DNA of 64,000 nucleotides from Diacronema lutheri (GCA_019448385.1 JAGTXO010000002.1:1798001-1862000), one strand, 5' to 3'. Shown: positions 52,801 through 63,083, counted from the first letter of the stretch. The notes: generated by a model from the letters alone, not told the origin. Program-made: numbers and translations.

Positions 52801-53845
52801 CGCGCTCGCCACCATCGCAGCGGGCCGCTTCCTTACCGGGCAATCGCGCGGGTCCACGGTGCCGCGCGCATCTGAGCAAGCTCGTGGCCCGTGGATCGAA
52901 GATATGGCGGCGGCGCGCGGCGCGGCGCCGCCCGCGCCGCCCGCGCCGCCGCCCGCGCCGCACGCCGCACTGGCGGAAGAGCAGCGAATGCAGCAGCTCG
53001 ACGCGCTCGCGCGCGCGCACACGGCCGCGGTGAATTCGTTTGACTGTTACATCGTGCACGACGACAGCGACGACGCACGGATCAAGGTGAACGCGCTGCG
53101 CCGGTTCGCGCGGCAATTTGAGCGCGTGAAAGGGCGGCCGCCCGTCGCCTTCGTCGCGACGCTGTGCGACCTGCCGAGCGCGCACGAGCCCAGCGCGCGA
53201 CTGACGGCCGTGAGCTCGGGCTCGGAGTGGCCGAGCACCATGCAGCCCGTAGCGCTGCCCAACGAGGCGAGGTCGAGCGGCGATGGCGCGATGCGCGACG
53301 CGTGGCTGGCGGTGCAGCAGGCGTGGCGCGCCCCGCGCATGTCGCAATCGCCCGCCGTGCCGTCCGCGCAGCTGCGCGTGAGCACCGCGGGCAGCACATC
53401 GACCGTGCGCGGCCACGCCGCTGCGTTCCGCTCGCTCGAGCACCTGCCCGTGCGGCTGGCTCGCTCGTCGCAGCTGCTCGTGCTCGCGTCGGCGCCGCTC
53501 TTCGAGCGGCTGTGGCCGGCGATGGAGGTCTTTGTCTGGCGGCTGACGGGCGGCGGGCCAGACATGATCCGCGTGCTGCCCATCACCACCGACGAGCACG
53601 AGGGCAGCGCGCTGCTCGCGGCTGTCGACGCGTTCCACGTCATGTACTGCGACGAGCAGCAGGCGGCGCAGCGGCGGATTTTTCGGCTGATCGAGATGGC
53701 GGGGGCGTCCGCGTTCAACGAGACAGTGCGCGCGCTCTACCCGGCGGTGCGCGACGAGCTCGCGCGCGCCGAGGTCGCGATGGGCGCGGGCGCGGACGCT
53801 GATTCGGACGACAGCATGGACGACGAATGGCAGGGCGGGCAGTAG
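49882..53845 (+). CDS. Nucleoside-hydrolase-like domain fused to a polytopic membrane region and a TIR-like domain
   Basis: Exons 49882-50502 and 50621-53845 join in phase (donor GTGCGC, acceptor GTGCGCAG) to give about 1,281 residues. Residues 12-~430 resemble inosine-uridine nucleoside hydrolases: VVVITDVGPDPDDVKALLVL (the Asp cluster that binds Ca and ribose), LLISGLRDFADIVL, RTVSIQGGLVPNP and DTSQNNAFDLAAAD. A Pro/Gln-rich linker leads to six or so membrane helices (residues ~590-800, for example VAVITAFLCTGALAVVLTSL). The C-terminal third has SFDCYIVHDDSDDARIKVNA, a PPVAFVATLCDL strand, and HLPVRLARSSQLLVLASAPL followed by ERLWPAMEVFVW. This is a TIR-like domain common in algae and oomycetes, with an acidic tail. 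No stop separates the parts. The fusion is unusual; two merged genes remain possible. Confidence 0.7.
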
Positions 53846-54419
53846 CACGTGGCGGACCGTTGCGACAGAGTGAGAGGGGCTGGCGTCCGCCCACACTTCG
53901 CAGCAATAGGTCGGGGCGAGGCTTATGACGAGCCTAGGACCGAGACACCCTCCTGACCGGCCGATTTGGAGTAGAATTCGGGGTCGAGCGGGCGCGGCGG
54001 ACGGAGGGCCCGAGCCGGGCCGACGGAGGGTCCGACCCCGGAATGCGGGCGACCGGAAGGGCTTGGGTGATTTACGCCTAGTAGAATAGAATGGCGGATT
54101 CCGGGGGGGCTCGCAACTGGCATCGCGCAAGCTGAGGCCCCCTGACTGACCGGACCGCGCCGAGTGCGCGTGCACCCCGTGGAGGGCGCGGCCAGTCGGA
54201 CACTCTTCGCGACTGAGCTCGCCGCGGCATACCGTGCGCTGCGCCGGCGCGCTACTTGCCGTTGGCCGAGCTGCGGGTGTTGCGCACCGCCGTGTTGCGC
54301 AGCCAGCGGCTGGATGCGCCGGTGGCCGGAACCTTGGCGCGCTTTGGCTAAGCGACCTCGGCCTGCACAGACTCGAACGCGTGCGTAAACTCGAGGCGTT
54401 GCAGGTGGCGAGCACGTGA
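53846..54419. other. Intergenic, no supported gene
   Basis: 574 bases. No frame with believable composition and no clear repeat were seen on either strand. Confidence 0.4.
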
Positions 54420-54525
54420 GTTCGCGTAGGAGGTCTTGTACTCGGTGGCCTGACTGTCGACCGACGAGAGCTTGGGCGAGTTCGGCGGCACGTTGGCTCA
54501 CTTGGGCTCGGTGCGCGGCTCTGCC

Positions 54526-54558
<33 letters not shown>

Positions 54559-55391
54559 CTTCGGACTCGCTGCCCGGCTCTGCCTGTGCGGGCGCGATGC
54601 ACTCGGACTCGATGCCCGGCTCTGCCTTCGTGGGCGCGGTCGCGGGCACGGGCGCGCCCTCGACCCCGTCGCGGTTGAAGACATCGAACTCGACGCACAC
54701 GCCGTGGTCCTTGAAGTCGGTGGCCTCGCTGTCGTTCGCGTAAGCCTCGGGCGAACTCGCAACGAGCGACGACATCTCGGCGTGGAGCCAGCACATCTCA
54801 TGCTGCACCGCGTGTTCAGGTTCTCGAGCGCTCCGTTGAAAGAGTCACTCTCACCGAGGCGCTCGCTGCACCACACCAGATAGCCATCGAGCTTGTGAGC
54901 GTGCTCGTGCGCCCGTGCGAGGTCCTTGGAGAGCGCGTCGGCGCGCGCGCACATGCCGTCGCATGACTTGGCCGGTGTCATGCTGTGCTTCCAAGGCCTG
55001 GTGCTCGGCGTTGAGCGTGTCGTGATCCTCGCGAACGAGCTGCAACCAGCTGCAGCAGCCGCGCGACGCCGCTGTCGCCGACGATGCGCTGGAGCATGTG
55101 GCCCATGAGGTGTGCGCGGCACATGGCGAGCGCCACATTTTTGCGCAGCAGCGCGAGGATCCGGGCGCCGCGGACGAGCCGGCCCATGCACTTGAGCGCG
55201 TAGATTCGGCCGCACATGCACGCGCCGACGACCGAGTCGGCGGGCCCGCCGTCGAGCCAAAAGTTGGCCTCGGCCGCATCGCGGCGGCGGGCGACGCGCT
55301 GAAGGATGCGCACGCGGTAGTGCCGGTCGACGAGCAGCTCGTCGCCGAAGATCTCGTCGGGCAGCAGCTCGGAGACGTTCTGGGGGTACAT
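54420..55391 (-). pseudogene. Broken gene of unknown family
   Basis: Starting at ATG 55391 (MYPQNVSELLPDEIFGDELL), the minus strand encodes a protein-like stretch of good composition (HYRVRILQRVARRRDAAEAN, ACMCGRIYALKCMGRLVRGA, ALAMCRAHLMGHMLQRIVGD). A coiled region (REDHDTLNAEHQALEAQHD, KDLARAHEHAHKLDGYLVW) and an acidic end (YANDSEATDFKDHGVCVEF) follow. The stretch passes through three frames, so it looks broken, with about three changes, unless very short introns are present. A final Glu/Pro/Ser repeat runs to about 54,520. No family recognised. Confidence 0.45.
54525..54560 (-). repeat. (GGGCGC)n short tandem repeat
   Basis: About five to six units of a GC hexamer within the tail of the broken gene, encoding Arg/Pro or Ala/Pro repeats depending on frame. 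Confidence 0.8.
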
Positions 55392-55806
55392 GCTGTGCGA
55401 GCGTGCACGCGACGAGATCTCGTCGGGCGTGCCGTCCGTTCGTTCAGAGCAGAGCGCGTCGGACCGGCAGACAGACGATGCAGCGCGCGAAGGCACCTGC
55501 GGCGCGCGGCGTGGCCTCGCGTGCCGTCACGAAGCCGCCTGCGCGCACTGCGGAGGCGGCGAGCGCGACGAGGGCGGGCGCGGACGAGGTGCTGAGCGGC
55601 GTCACGTACGCGCCCTCGCTCGCCGAGCTCGACGCCGCGGCGCTGACGATGCGCGCGGCGTACCACACCGACCGCCCCTGAGACGATGCGCGGCGCCCGC
55701 GGAGGACTGGTCCGTTGGCGCGCAAACCGTGGGCGAAAGGGCGCGAAGCCAACGGCCGTCCGCGCACGTTCAAACGCGCGCATACGGGTGGCATCCTCCC
55801 ACCTTC

Positions 55807-56128
55807 GGCGCCGCTTTCTAAAAGGGTGTAGGGTGTAGGGTGTAGGATGCAAAACAAGCCCTCCCCACATTTGGGCCCGACGTCATTCCTTCTTCGAAGC
55901 CGTGACGTTACTCACATACGAGTACCTCTACTTAGTGTAGGATGTATCTATTCTCTAGGTATTTGCATAGTGTAGGGTGTAGGATAAGTACGGTTATGAA
56001 AGTCCCATAGGGGGGAGAAGGAATGACGCTGTGACGAAAGAAGGAATGACGTCGGGCCCAAATGTGGGGAGGGCTTGTTTTGCATCCTACACCCTACACC
56101 CTACACCCTTTTAGAAAGCGGCGGCGCC
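55807..56128 (+). repeat. MITE-like foldback element, copy A
   Basis: The ends are inverted repeats that read GGCGCCGC...CTTT...AAAAGGGTGTAGGG and continue with the telomere-like heptamer TGTAGGG three times, then GGATGCAAAACAAGCCCTCC. The AT-rich centre contains more GTGTAGG units (TAGTGTAGGGTGTAGGATAA). About 320 bases, non-coding. Copy B is its inverted relative 228 bases further on. Confidence 0.8.
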
Positions 56129-56355
56129 TCGGAGCATGGCGGCTCGACAGCATGGCGCCTCGACAGCATGGCGTCGTCCAGCGTGGCGTCCAGGATGGCG
56201 ACTGCGCCCGGGCCGTGACGCCGCGACGTCGTTCGGCTGCGTCACGGAGGAGCGCCATCCGTGCGCCACGGAGGAGCGGCAGGACCACGACGCGGCGTGA
56301 CGCTGGACGACGCCATGCTGTATAGGCGCCATGCTGTCGAGCCGCCATGCTCTGA
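56129..56355. repeat. Palindromic spacer between the two MITE-like copies
   Basis: The spacer itself folds back: its first ~50 bases (GGCTCGACAGCATGGCGCC, then a GACAGCATGGCGTCGTCCAG block) are the inverted complement of its last ~50. It carries direct repeats of CGACAGCATGGCG. It is probably a third foldback unit into or beside which the others inserted. Confidence 0.7.
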
Positions 56356-56679
56356 GGCGCCGCCGCTTTTCAAAAGGGTGTAGGGTGTAGGGTGTAGGAT
56401 GCAAAACAAGCCCTCCCCACATCTGGGCCCGACGTCATTCCTTCTTTCGTCACAGCGTCATTCCTTCACTCCCTGTAGGACTTTCGTAACCGTACTTATC
56501 CTACACCCTACACTATGCAAATACTTAGAGAATAGATACATCCTACACTAAGTAAAAGTACTCGTATGTGAGTAACGTCACGGCTTCGAAGAAGGAATGA
56601 CGTCGGGCCCAGATGTGGGGAGGGCTTGTTTTGCATCCTACACCCTACACCCTACACCCTTTTAGAAAGCGGCGGCGCC
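56356..56679 (-). repeat. MITE-like foldback element, copy B (inverted)
   Basis: Same element as copy A in opposite orientation, including the (TGTAGGG)3 end arrays and the central GTACTTATCCTACACCCTAC. A few substitutions and small length differences separate the copies, so they are moderately young. Together with the spacer the ~870-base block is nearly palindromic. Confidence 0.8.
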
Positions 56680-56773
56680 TCAGAGCATGGCGCCCGCCCG
56701 CTCGAGCCGGACCTCCGCGCAGCCGGACTCGCCCCGCCCCGGGCTGCTCTGGCTGGGCGACGTCGTGCGCGCC

Positions 56774-57250
56774 TCAGAACGCCGCGCTCGCCACGCGCAC
56801 GTAGCCCTCGTCCGGGTCCGGCTCGGGCGCCGCGTCGCGCACCGAGCGCGACGCGGCCTCGACGCCCGGCGTTTCGGCACGCGAGGCGACGGATGCCTCG
56901 TCCGGCCGGCCCCACGGCAGCTGCAGCTCGAGCTGGCGCTGGATGATGCGCGGCGTCGCCACGCGCCCGTGCTGCACCTCGCGACGTCGCGCGCGCACGT
57001 AGAGCACGATCGCCACCGAGCCGCTGAGGCCCATCATCGCGCCGAGCAGCACCGAGATTGTGGTCTCATTGTCTGCTTGGGCGCGAACGGAAAACGCGCG
57101 AAGGGTGGCGACGAAGATCGTTGGGTTGGGTTGGGCCACCGGCTCCCGAGGATTGCTTGTGGCGCTCGACTGACCGTTGGCCCAGCTTTTTTTTTTCTCG
57201 AACCTACTGTGGAGCCGCCTGCAGCGTGATCTCCCGCGCACAACGACCAT
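56774..57250 (-). CDS. C-terminal exon of a single-span membrane protein (tentative)
   Basis: The minus strand encodes DNETTISVLLGAMMGLSGSV, continuing AIVLYVRARRR: a clean membrane helix with a basic stop-transfer. A cytosolic tail PRIIQRQLELQLPWGRPDEA follows, ending PEPDPDEGYVRVASAAF at 56,774. No signal peptide or ectodomain was found upstream, where the helicase gene begins on the other strand. The 5' exons may be lost or lie beyond the helicase. The start is not determinable. Copy B of the foldback element lies immediately downstream. Confidence 0.35.
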   Translation of the reverse strand: MVVVRGRSRCRRLHSRFEKKKSWANGQSSATSNPREPVAQPNPTIFVATLRAFSVRAQADNETTISVLLGAMMGLSGSVAIVLYVRARRREVQHGRVATPRIIQRQLELQLPWGRPDEASVASRAETPGVEAASRSVRDAAPEPDPDEGYVRVASAAF

Positions 57251-59700
57251 GGCCGCCATCGACCTGCGCGCCTTCGACGCGGCGCTCGTCAACTGCGAGA
57301 TCGTGAGCACGCGGCCGGTCAAGCCGAGCGAGCAGGCGCGCACGGTCGACAAGCTGAGCTACGGGCCGTCGCGCCGCGCGCTCGCCTTCGTCTCGCCGCC
57401 CTGCGTCGTCGACTGGCCCGAGCTCACGGGCGACGGCAACTTTGGCACCATGTACGGGCCGACGGACGTCGACAAGGCGGCGTACACGGCCGGCGTGACC
57501 GACAAGGAGCTGCCGATTGAAGGCGCGCCGCTCGCGCAGATGGACGCCTACTTTGGCGCCCTGCGCGCCATCGACGATCAGCGCGTCGAGACGGTGCACG
57601 CGCGCCAGAAGGAGCTGCTCAACACGCGCGGCCTCTCGAAGGAGGAGGTGCGCGGCAAGCTCTCGCCCGCCGTCAAGCCCAAGTACGAGGACGACACGCT
57701 CGCGCACACGCGGCTGAACATGTCGACGCGCACGTTCACGTGGGCGGGCTCCGAGCGCGTCGTGCCGCTCGTCGACGCGCGGCGCGAACCGGTCGACGAG
57801 ATCCGGCACGAGGACGTCTGCGCCATCGCCACGCAGCTCGACCGCGTCTACACGGGGCTCACGGGCTCGATGTTTGGCACCAAGTGGAACGTGTGCGGGG
57901 TCATGCTCCTGAAGCGCGCCGAGCAGCGGCCGCAGCCCGGCTCGGACGCCTTCGCCTCGTACGGCGTGCCCGCCTGGGCCGACACGTTCGACTCCACGGG
58001 GCTGTACGTGCCCGACGAGCGCGAGCGCGCGGCGGCGCTCGCGGCGGTGGCCGGTCTGCGCACGGCGCGCGCGCCGGCCGGGCCGGGCGGGCGCGAGCTC
58101 GCGCGCGCGCAGGGCTACCATCGCGCCGAGCGGGCTGCGAGCGCGGCGGCGGCGCGCGCGGCGATGGCCGAGGGCGGCCAGCAGTGCGCGCTCCACGGCG
58201 CGGTCGTCAAATCGGCGCTGCGCGGCGTGGGCAACCGGCTGCATCTTTGCGACGCGCCGGGCGGAACGGGCAAGACGTTCGTCGAGCGCGCCATTATCGC
58301 CGCCGTGCGCGCGGATGGGCACGCGGTCGTCGTGGGCGCGTCCTCGGGCGTCGCCGCCACGCTGCTGCCCGACGGCCGCACCTTCCACTTGACCTTCAAG
58401 GTGCCCGGCGGTGCCGACTCCGACGGGCAAGCCGTTCAATGGCGTGCCGCGCTCCGAGCGCGGGCGCTCCCTGGCCGCCGCGGCGGCTGGTCGTGTGGGA
58501 CGAGGCGCCGATGCAGACGCGGTGCCACCTCGACTCGCCTGATCGGTGTTTGCGCGACGTGACGGGCGTCGACGAGCGCTTCGGCGGCGAGACGCTGCTG
58601 CTCGCCGGCGACTTTCGCCAGTGCTTGCCGGTGGTGCGGCGCGGCTCGCGCGCGCAGATCGTGCGCTCCTGCCTCAAGTACTCGGCGCCGTGGCAGCACG
58701 ATCGGCAGCACGCCTTGGTCGAGAACGTTCGCGCCTCGAGCGCGGCGCGCGACACGGGCGACGCGCTCGGCGCGGGCGAGTGGGCGGAGCTGCTGCGCAG
58801 CCCCGGCGACGGCGCCGTTCCCGCGGCGGTGCCGGCGGCCGGGGCCATGCCCGGCGCATTCCCGCTCGATCCCGTGCAGCTGCCCGAGGCCGTCGGCGGC
58901 GTCCCCATCCGCGTGGGCTCGGCCTACCCGACGGAGCTCGTGACGACTTTGTCCACGGCGCGACGTGTTGGACCGACGACGGCTCGCTGTGCGACCGCGC
59001 GGTGCTCTGCGCCAAGCAGACGGACGTGGCGCGGATCAACTGGCTGGCGATCGGCCGCTTCCCGGGCGCGGCGGCGAGGTGCGCGTCGGCGGACGAGCTG
59101 GCGCGACGACGGGGCGGGCAAGCAGATTGCGCTGGCGTCGGTCGAATTCCTCGACTCGCTCGAGCACGCGCAGATGCCGCACCGCGTCCTCGACCTGAAG
59201 CCCGGGATGGTGGTGATGCTGCCGCGCAACCTCTCGCCCGGCGAGGGGCTGTGCGGCGGCACGCGGCTGATCGTGCGCGGCATGCGCGCCGGCGGCCGGC
59301 TGCTCGAGTGCGCACGCCCCGGCGCGGCCGCCGGGCGCGACAGCACCGTGCTCGTCGCGCGTGTCGACCACCACTCGCCCGACGACGGCACGTTCGCGCT
59401 TGTGCGGATGCGCCGCCAGTTCCCCGGTGCGGCCGGCGTAACGAGGCGCAGGGGCAAGCGCTCGGGTGCGCGGGCGTGTGGCTCGCCGAGCCGTGCTTCA
59501 CGCACGGCCAGCTCCACGTGGCCGCTTCGCGCGTCGGGCACACGTCGCGCGTCCGCTTTGCGCTCGGCCCGGACCTCGTGACGCGCAGCGTCGTCTTCAA
59601 AGAGGTGCTCCGCGCGGTCAGCGGTGGCGAGGCGGCGGCGGCGGCGCTCGCCGCGGCCGCCGTCGCCGCCGCGCGCGAATGCGCGGCGGCGGCGCGCGGT
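57249..59700 (+). CDS. Pif1-family helicase with a possible ssDNA-binding N-terminal domain
   Basis: Starts MAAIDLRAFDAALVNCEIVS at 57249. The first ~270 residues (DGNFGTMYGPTDVDKAAYT, RGLSKEEVRGKLSPAVKPKY, LDRVYTGLTGSMFGTKWNV) look like one compact domain; the G-x-FGTKW...V end recalls OB-fold ssDNA-binding proteins (inference). The helicase follows: CDAPGGTGKTFVERAII (Walker A), GASSGVAATLLPDGRTFHL, RLVVWDEAPMQTRC (Walker B), LLLAGDFRQCLPVVRRGS, HRVLDLKPGMVVMLPRNLS and EPCFTHGQLHVAASRVGH. All are Pif1/Helitron-type signatures. The helicase part is read through three frames, so it is either spliced in a way not recognised or broken at about four places. The C-terminal Ala/Arg tail has no clear end and its frame runs on to 60,246. 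No HUH Rep motif was found. Confidence 0.7.
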
Positions 59701-61145
59701 GGCGGCGGGCGCGGACGGCGCGCGCGGCGCCGGCGGCGGGCGGCGCGCTGGCGGCGGGCGCGCCGCCGGCGCGCGGTGCTGGCCAGCACCCGCCGGCGCG
59801 ACGCCCGCCGCGCCGCTCGCGCCGACGCGCAGCCGTCGGGTGCTCGCCAGCACCGCGCGCCGCGCGACCGGCCCGCGTACCTGCGCGCCCTTCTAGGGCG
59901 CGCAGGGCGGCGCCAATGCGGCCGGCGCGCAGGGGCCTCACGCTGGCGCGCTGCCCGCCGCCGCGTGGGTCGCCGCTGCGCGCGTGCCGTCGGCGCTGCC
60001 GCCGCCCGGCGTCGCGCTCGCGCCGCAGCCGCAGCCGCCGCCGCCGCCGTCGCCGCCGCCTGCCGCCTGCCGGCAAGCTGGGCAAGTGCGCAGCGGCGGC
60101 GACGGCGGTGCGCGACCCGGCGAGCAGGCGGCGCGCCGCCGAGCCGGGGGCGGGCTCCGTGGGCGACGAGGCTCGCCCGCCACTCGCACTACTCGCGCGC
60201 CAAGTGCGCACAACGCGCCCCCCCCCCCCACCCCACCCCCCGATGAATTTAATGCTCATACCATGGCGTCGCGCCACGGCAGTACGCCCGTGGCCCCGGC
60301 GGCCAGCCTCGCGCCGCTACGCCGTGTCGTCGCGGCCGGCGCACACAGCGAACTGTGTTTCCGCGGCACATGCCCGGCTGCTCGCGCGCTGCAAGCTTGC
60401 CGAACTGCTCGCGCTGGAATGGCGCGTTGCGGGCGTGCCCGCGCACCGCGCGTGTGCCATGCGCGTTCCGGGAGCGCCGCGCCGCGCGCCAAAGCGGCGC
60501 GCGGCGGACGTGCGGCCTCGGGCCGAAGAGGGGCCGGCGCGACCGGCCGCGAGGCGGGCGCAGACGCTCGGCGTGCCGGTCGATGCGTCGTCCAAATCCG
60601 CGTCGGGCGGATGCGCGCCTGGGCCGGCGCTGCGTGCAGTCGGCGGGGCCCGGCCACGCGCTCGGGCGTAACGTTCGCGCCTGTTCGGCCGAGGCGCACT
60701 CGCCGTCCCCTCGCGCCGGCAACGTGCGTGCGGGCCAGCACGCAGGCAGCGTACGATGCCACGGCAGCGGCGAGCGCGTCCCCGCCGGTGTGCCGCTCGG
60801 CGCCCCGTCACGCGCAACGTGCGCGCCGCCCGCTGCATGCGCACGCATACGCGCGCTGGCAGCGTGCGCAAAATTGCCCGGGCAAGATCGTCCCGCGCTC
60901 GCGCCGCCGACGCATCATTCCATGTGTCCGTTTCGGCATCTGCCACCATCCACCAGCCCTCGAAAGCCGGCTTGCGCGTGGGCGCCCGTCCGGTGCGAGA
61001 AGCGGCTCGCGTCCTCGCGCGGGGCGCCTCCGCGCCAGGCGCCCGGCGCGCGCTCGTCTTGCCGCGCCACCACGCTGATCTGCGCCCAACCCTCGCTCGC
61101 CAATTCCCCCGTCGTCCCTGCTGCGCAGCCCGCAACAGCGCGCGC
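59701..61145. other. GC-rich stretch without a supported gene
   Basis: About 1.4 kb of Arg/Ala-coding noise in all frames. The only clear signals are a C-rich tract at 60,217-60,240 and a brief AT-richer patch (GATGAATTTAATGCTCATAC) after it. It could hold the 5' leader or promoter of the downstream protease gene. Confidence 0.4.
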
Positions 61146-62581
61146 ATGGCGCGTGCACGGCGCGGCGCCTTGAGCAAGTTTTACGTCGTCGGTCGGCAGC
61201 CTGTGGAAGACGCGTTTGACGGCCCGATGTGGCCGGTGAGAGTGCCCGGCGTGCCGCGTGGTGAGCGCCTGCACGGCTTGCCGGGCTCGGCGCGCGCCCA
61301 GCCAGCCTCCCTCCATCCCGCCGCAAACCGTGCGTGCGCACCCCGCACACCCGGCGCTGCGCGGCGCGGCGCAGGCGCGAAAAACGAGGGCAGCGCGTGC
61401 TACACGACCGTCCTTATGCAATCGCTCTTCGCCCTGAACATGCTCCGTGCGATGCTTCGCTCCGCTTCGCGCCGTGCCAACAGCGTCGAGAGGGCGCGTT
61501 TTCGGGACTTTGGCACGCTGATCGAGGACACCAGGGCGCCGACACGGCTGTGTCTTGTGTCCGTCATCGACGTCATCTCGGGCCGTGGCGCGCGAAGGAC
61601 GCCGCAGGATGCCGCTGAGTTCTTCCGGTTGCTGCTCGGCCGAGTGCCCGGGCTCGCTGCGGCCTTTGAAGCCGACACACGCGTCGGGCCAGTGCTCGAG
61701 CAGATCGCCGTGCCTTCAGAGGCCGGCGAGGGCATCGCCGTACTCGTCAGCGTCGGCGGCGATGCGGCGCGCGCGCTTGCACACGCTCTGGGGGGCGCCG
61801 CTGGGCCGCCGCGGGATCGCCACACGAACGCGGGCCACTCGGGCGTGCTCACGCCAGCCAGCATTGCTGTCGAGGCGCCGCGCACGACGCGCGGCAATGG
61901 CTCGCAGTGCAAGAACAACCGCGCGCTCGTGTGCGCGCCGCGGCTGCTGCTCGGCGGGCGCGACCACCTCCCCGTCGCCGGCGTGGTGCACGTGGGCGAG
62001 GGGCCGATGAGCGGGCACCTTGTCGCCATCGTGCTCCGCAACGAGGCTTGGTTTCCGTGCGACGACTACAACGTGCGGCGGCGCGCACGGTCGCTCGGTG
62101 CCGCGACCGGCGGTCGAGCGCAGCCGCGACCGCCCCGTCCTCCCGCGCGGCACGCGCGCGTGGCCTGAAAGCTCGCGCGCGCGCCTGCCGCACGCACGCG
62201 CGTTGCCCGCGCAGATCTACAACGTGCCTGAGTCCGACGCGCTGGCGTGGGCAAGTGGTGCGAGCATGCTCGTTCACAGCCGGCTGGACGTGGAGCCGTT
62301 GGACCCGGCGCTGGGCTCAGCGTCACCGCCGTCGGCCGCATCGCCTGCGTGGCCGAGCTCGGAGCCCGACGCGCCGACCTTGCCGGCAGCCTGGCCGCGG
62401 GTGCGGCAGATGGCAGCGGTGCCAACAGATGCGACGATCGGCATCGCGGAGACGGCTGCAGACATCTCTACGGCGGCGATCGGCCCAGCTGCGTGCGAGG
62501 CCCGCCAAGTTGTCTCCGTGACGCGCGCATTGCCAACAGCGGTGAGTGCGTCCTCGTCTCCGGCGGCCGCTGTGCCCCCCC

Positions 62582-62612
<31 letters not shown>

Positions 62613-62817
62613 AACTCTCCCTACCTTCTTCCTCCTTTCGCACCTCGCACGCGCACGCCGTCCGCTGTCCGCTGTCCGCGGCCCAAATTGCCTTGCGGAA
62701 GCCGAGCAGGCAGAGCCCTGCTTGGATGGCTCCAGCGCGCATCTTGTGGATGGCGACGCTGTGGGCGAGCACGGACGCTCAAATGTGACCAGTGGCGCGC
62801 ACGTGCACGTGCGCTAA
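61146..62817 (+). CDS. Ubiquitin-specific-protease-like (C19) gene, at least three exons
   Basis: The Cys box KNEGSACYTTVLMQSLFALN (near 61,385-61,440) and TPQDAAEFFRLLLGRVPGL match the C19 fold. The His box is VVHVGEGPMSGHLVAIVLRN, then EAWFPCDDYN. An intron 62073-62214 (GTGCGG...GCGCAG) joins in phase to IYNVPESDALAWASGASMLV, the usual end of the domain. A second intron probably starts at the canonical GTGAGT near 62,541; it would contain 24 C followed by (CA)n and end before AEPCLDGSSAHLVDG. The 5' end is uncertain: ATG 61146 is in frame but the sequence before the Cys box is poor, and an acceptor just before it (near 61,372) would imply an upstream exon. The domain is short for a USP. It would cleave ubiquitin or a ubiquitin-like tag. 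Confidence 0.6.
62575..62598 (+). repeat. Poly-C (24 C) followed by (CA)n
   Basis: An uninterrupted C run, then about eight CA units, inside the proposed last intron of the protease-like gene. Confidence 0.9.
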
Positions 62818-62934
62818 CTGGACGTCGAGCGTGTGCGCCTTGTCCGCACGTGTGCACTCACGTGCGTCTGCGGCGATCTGCCCGGCGTAGTAGTCCGCGC
62901 GCGCGGGAGCCGCGTCGGCAGTAGGAGCAGGATA

Positions 62935-63083
62935 ACGTACTTGCGCCTGACGAGGACGGCGAGAAGTGCGGCTTTTCGCTCGGGGTCTACCATGCCGCCG
63001 AGGTTGGCGCTGGCGCGCGTGAGGCAGTCGGAGCGCGCTGGGCCCGGGTTGAAGGCCTCACCCCGGGGGACGGGAGGATTCAA
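62935..63083 (-). other. Possible minus-strand exon
   Basis: The minus strand encodes ASANLGGMVDPERKAALLAV, then LVRRK, followed at once by a strong donor (GTACGT near 62,940). The composition is good for about 30 residues, then poor. It could be an exon of a gene entering from the right, but nothing else of it was found. Confidence 0.2.

Noticed and set aside
57249-59700. Helitron
   Set aside because: The helicase is of Pif1 type, but no HUH Rep motif and no Helitron-like 3' hairpin/CTRR end were found.
59650-60246. Ala/Arg-rich continuation of the helicase frame
   Set aside because: Low-complexity sequence with no helicase-family match; the true C-terminus could not be placed there with confidence.
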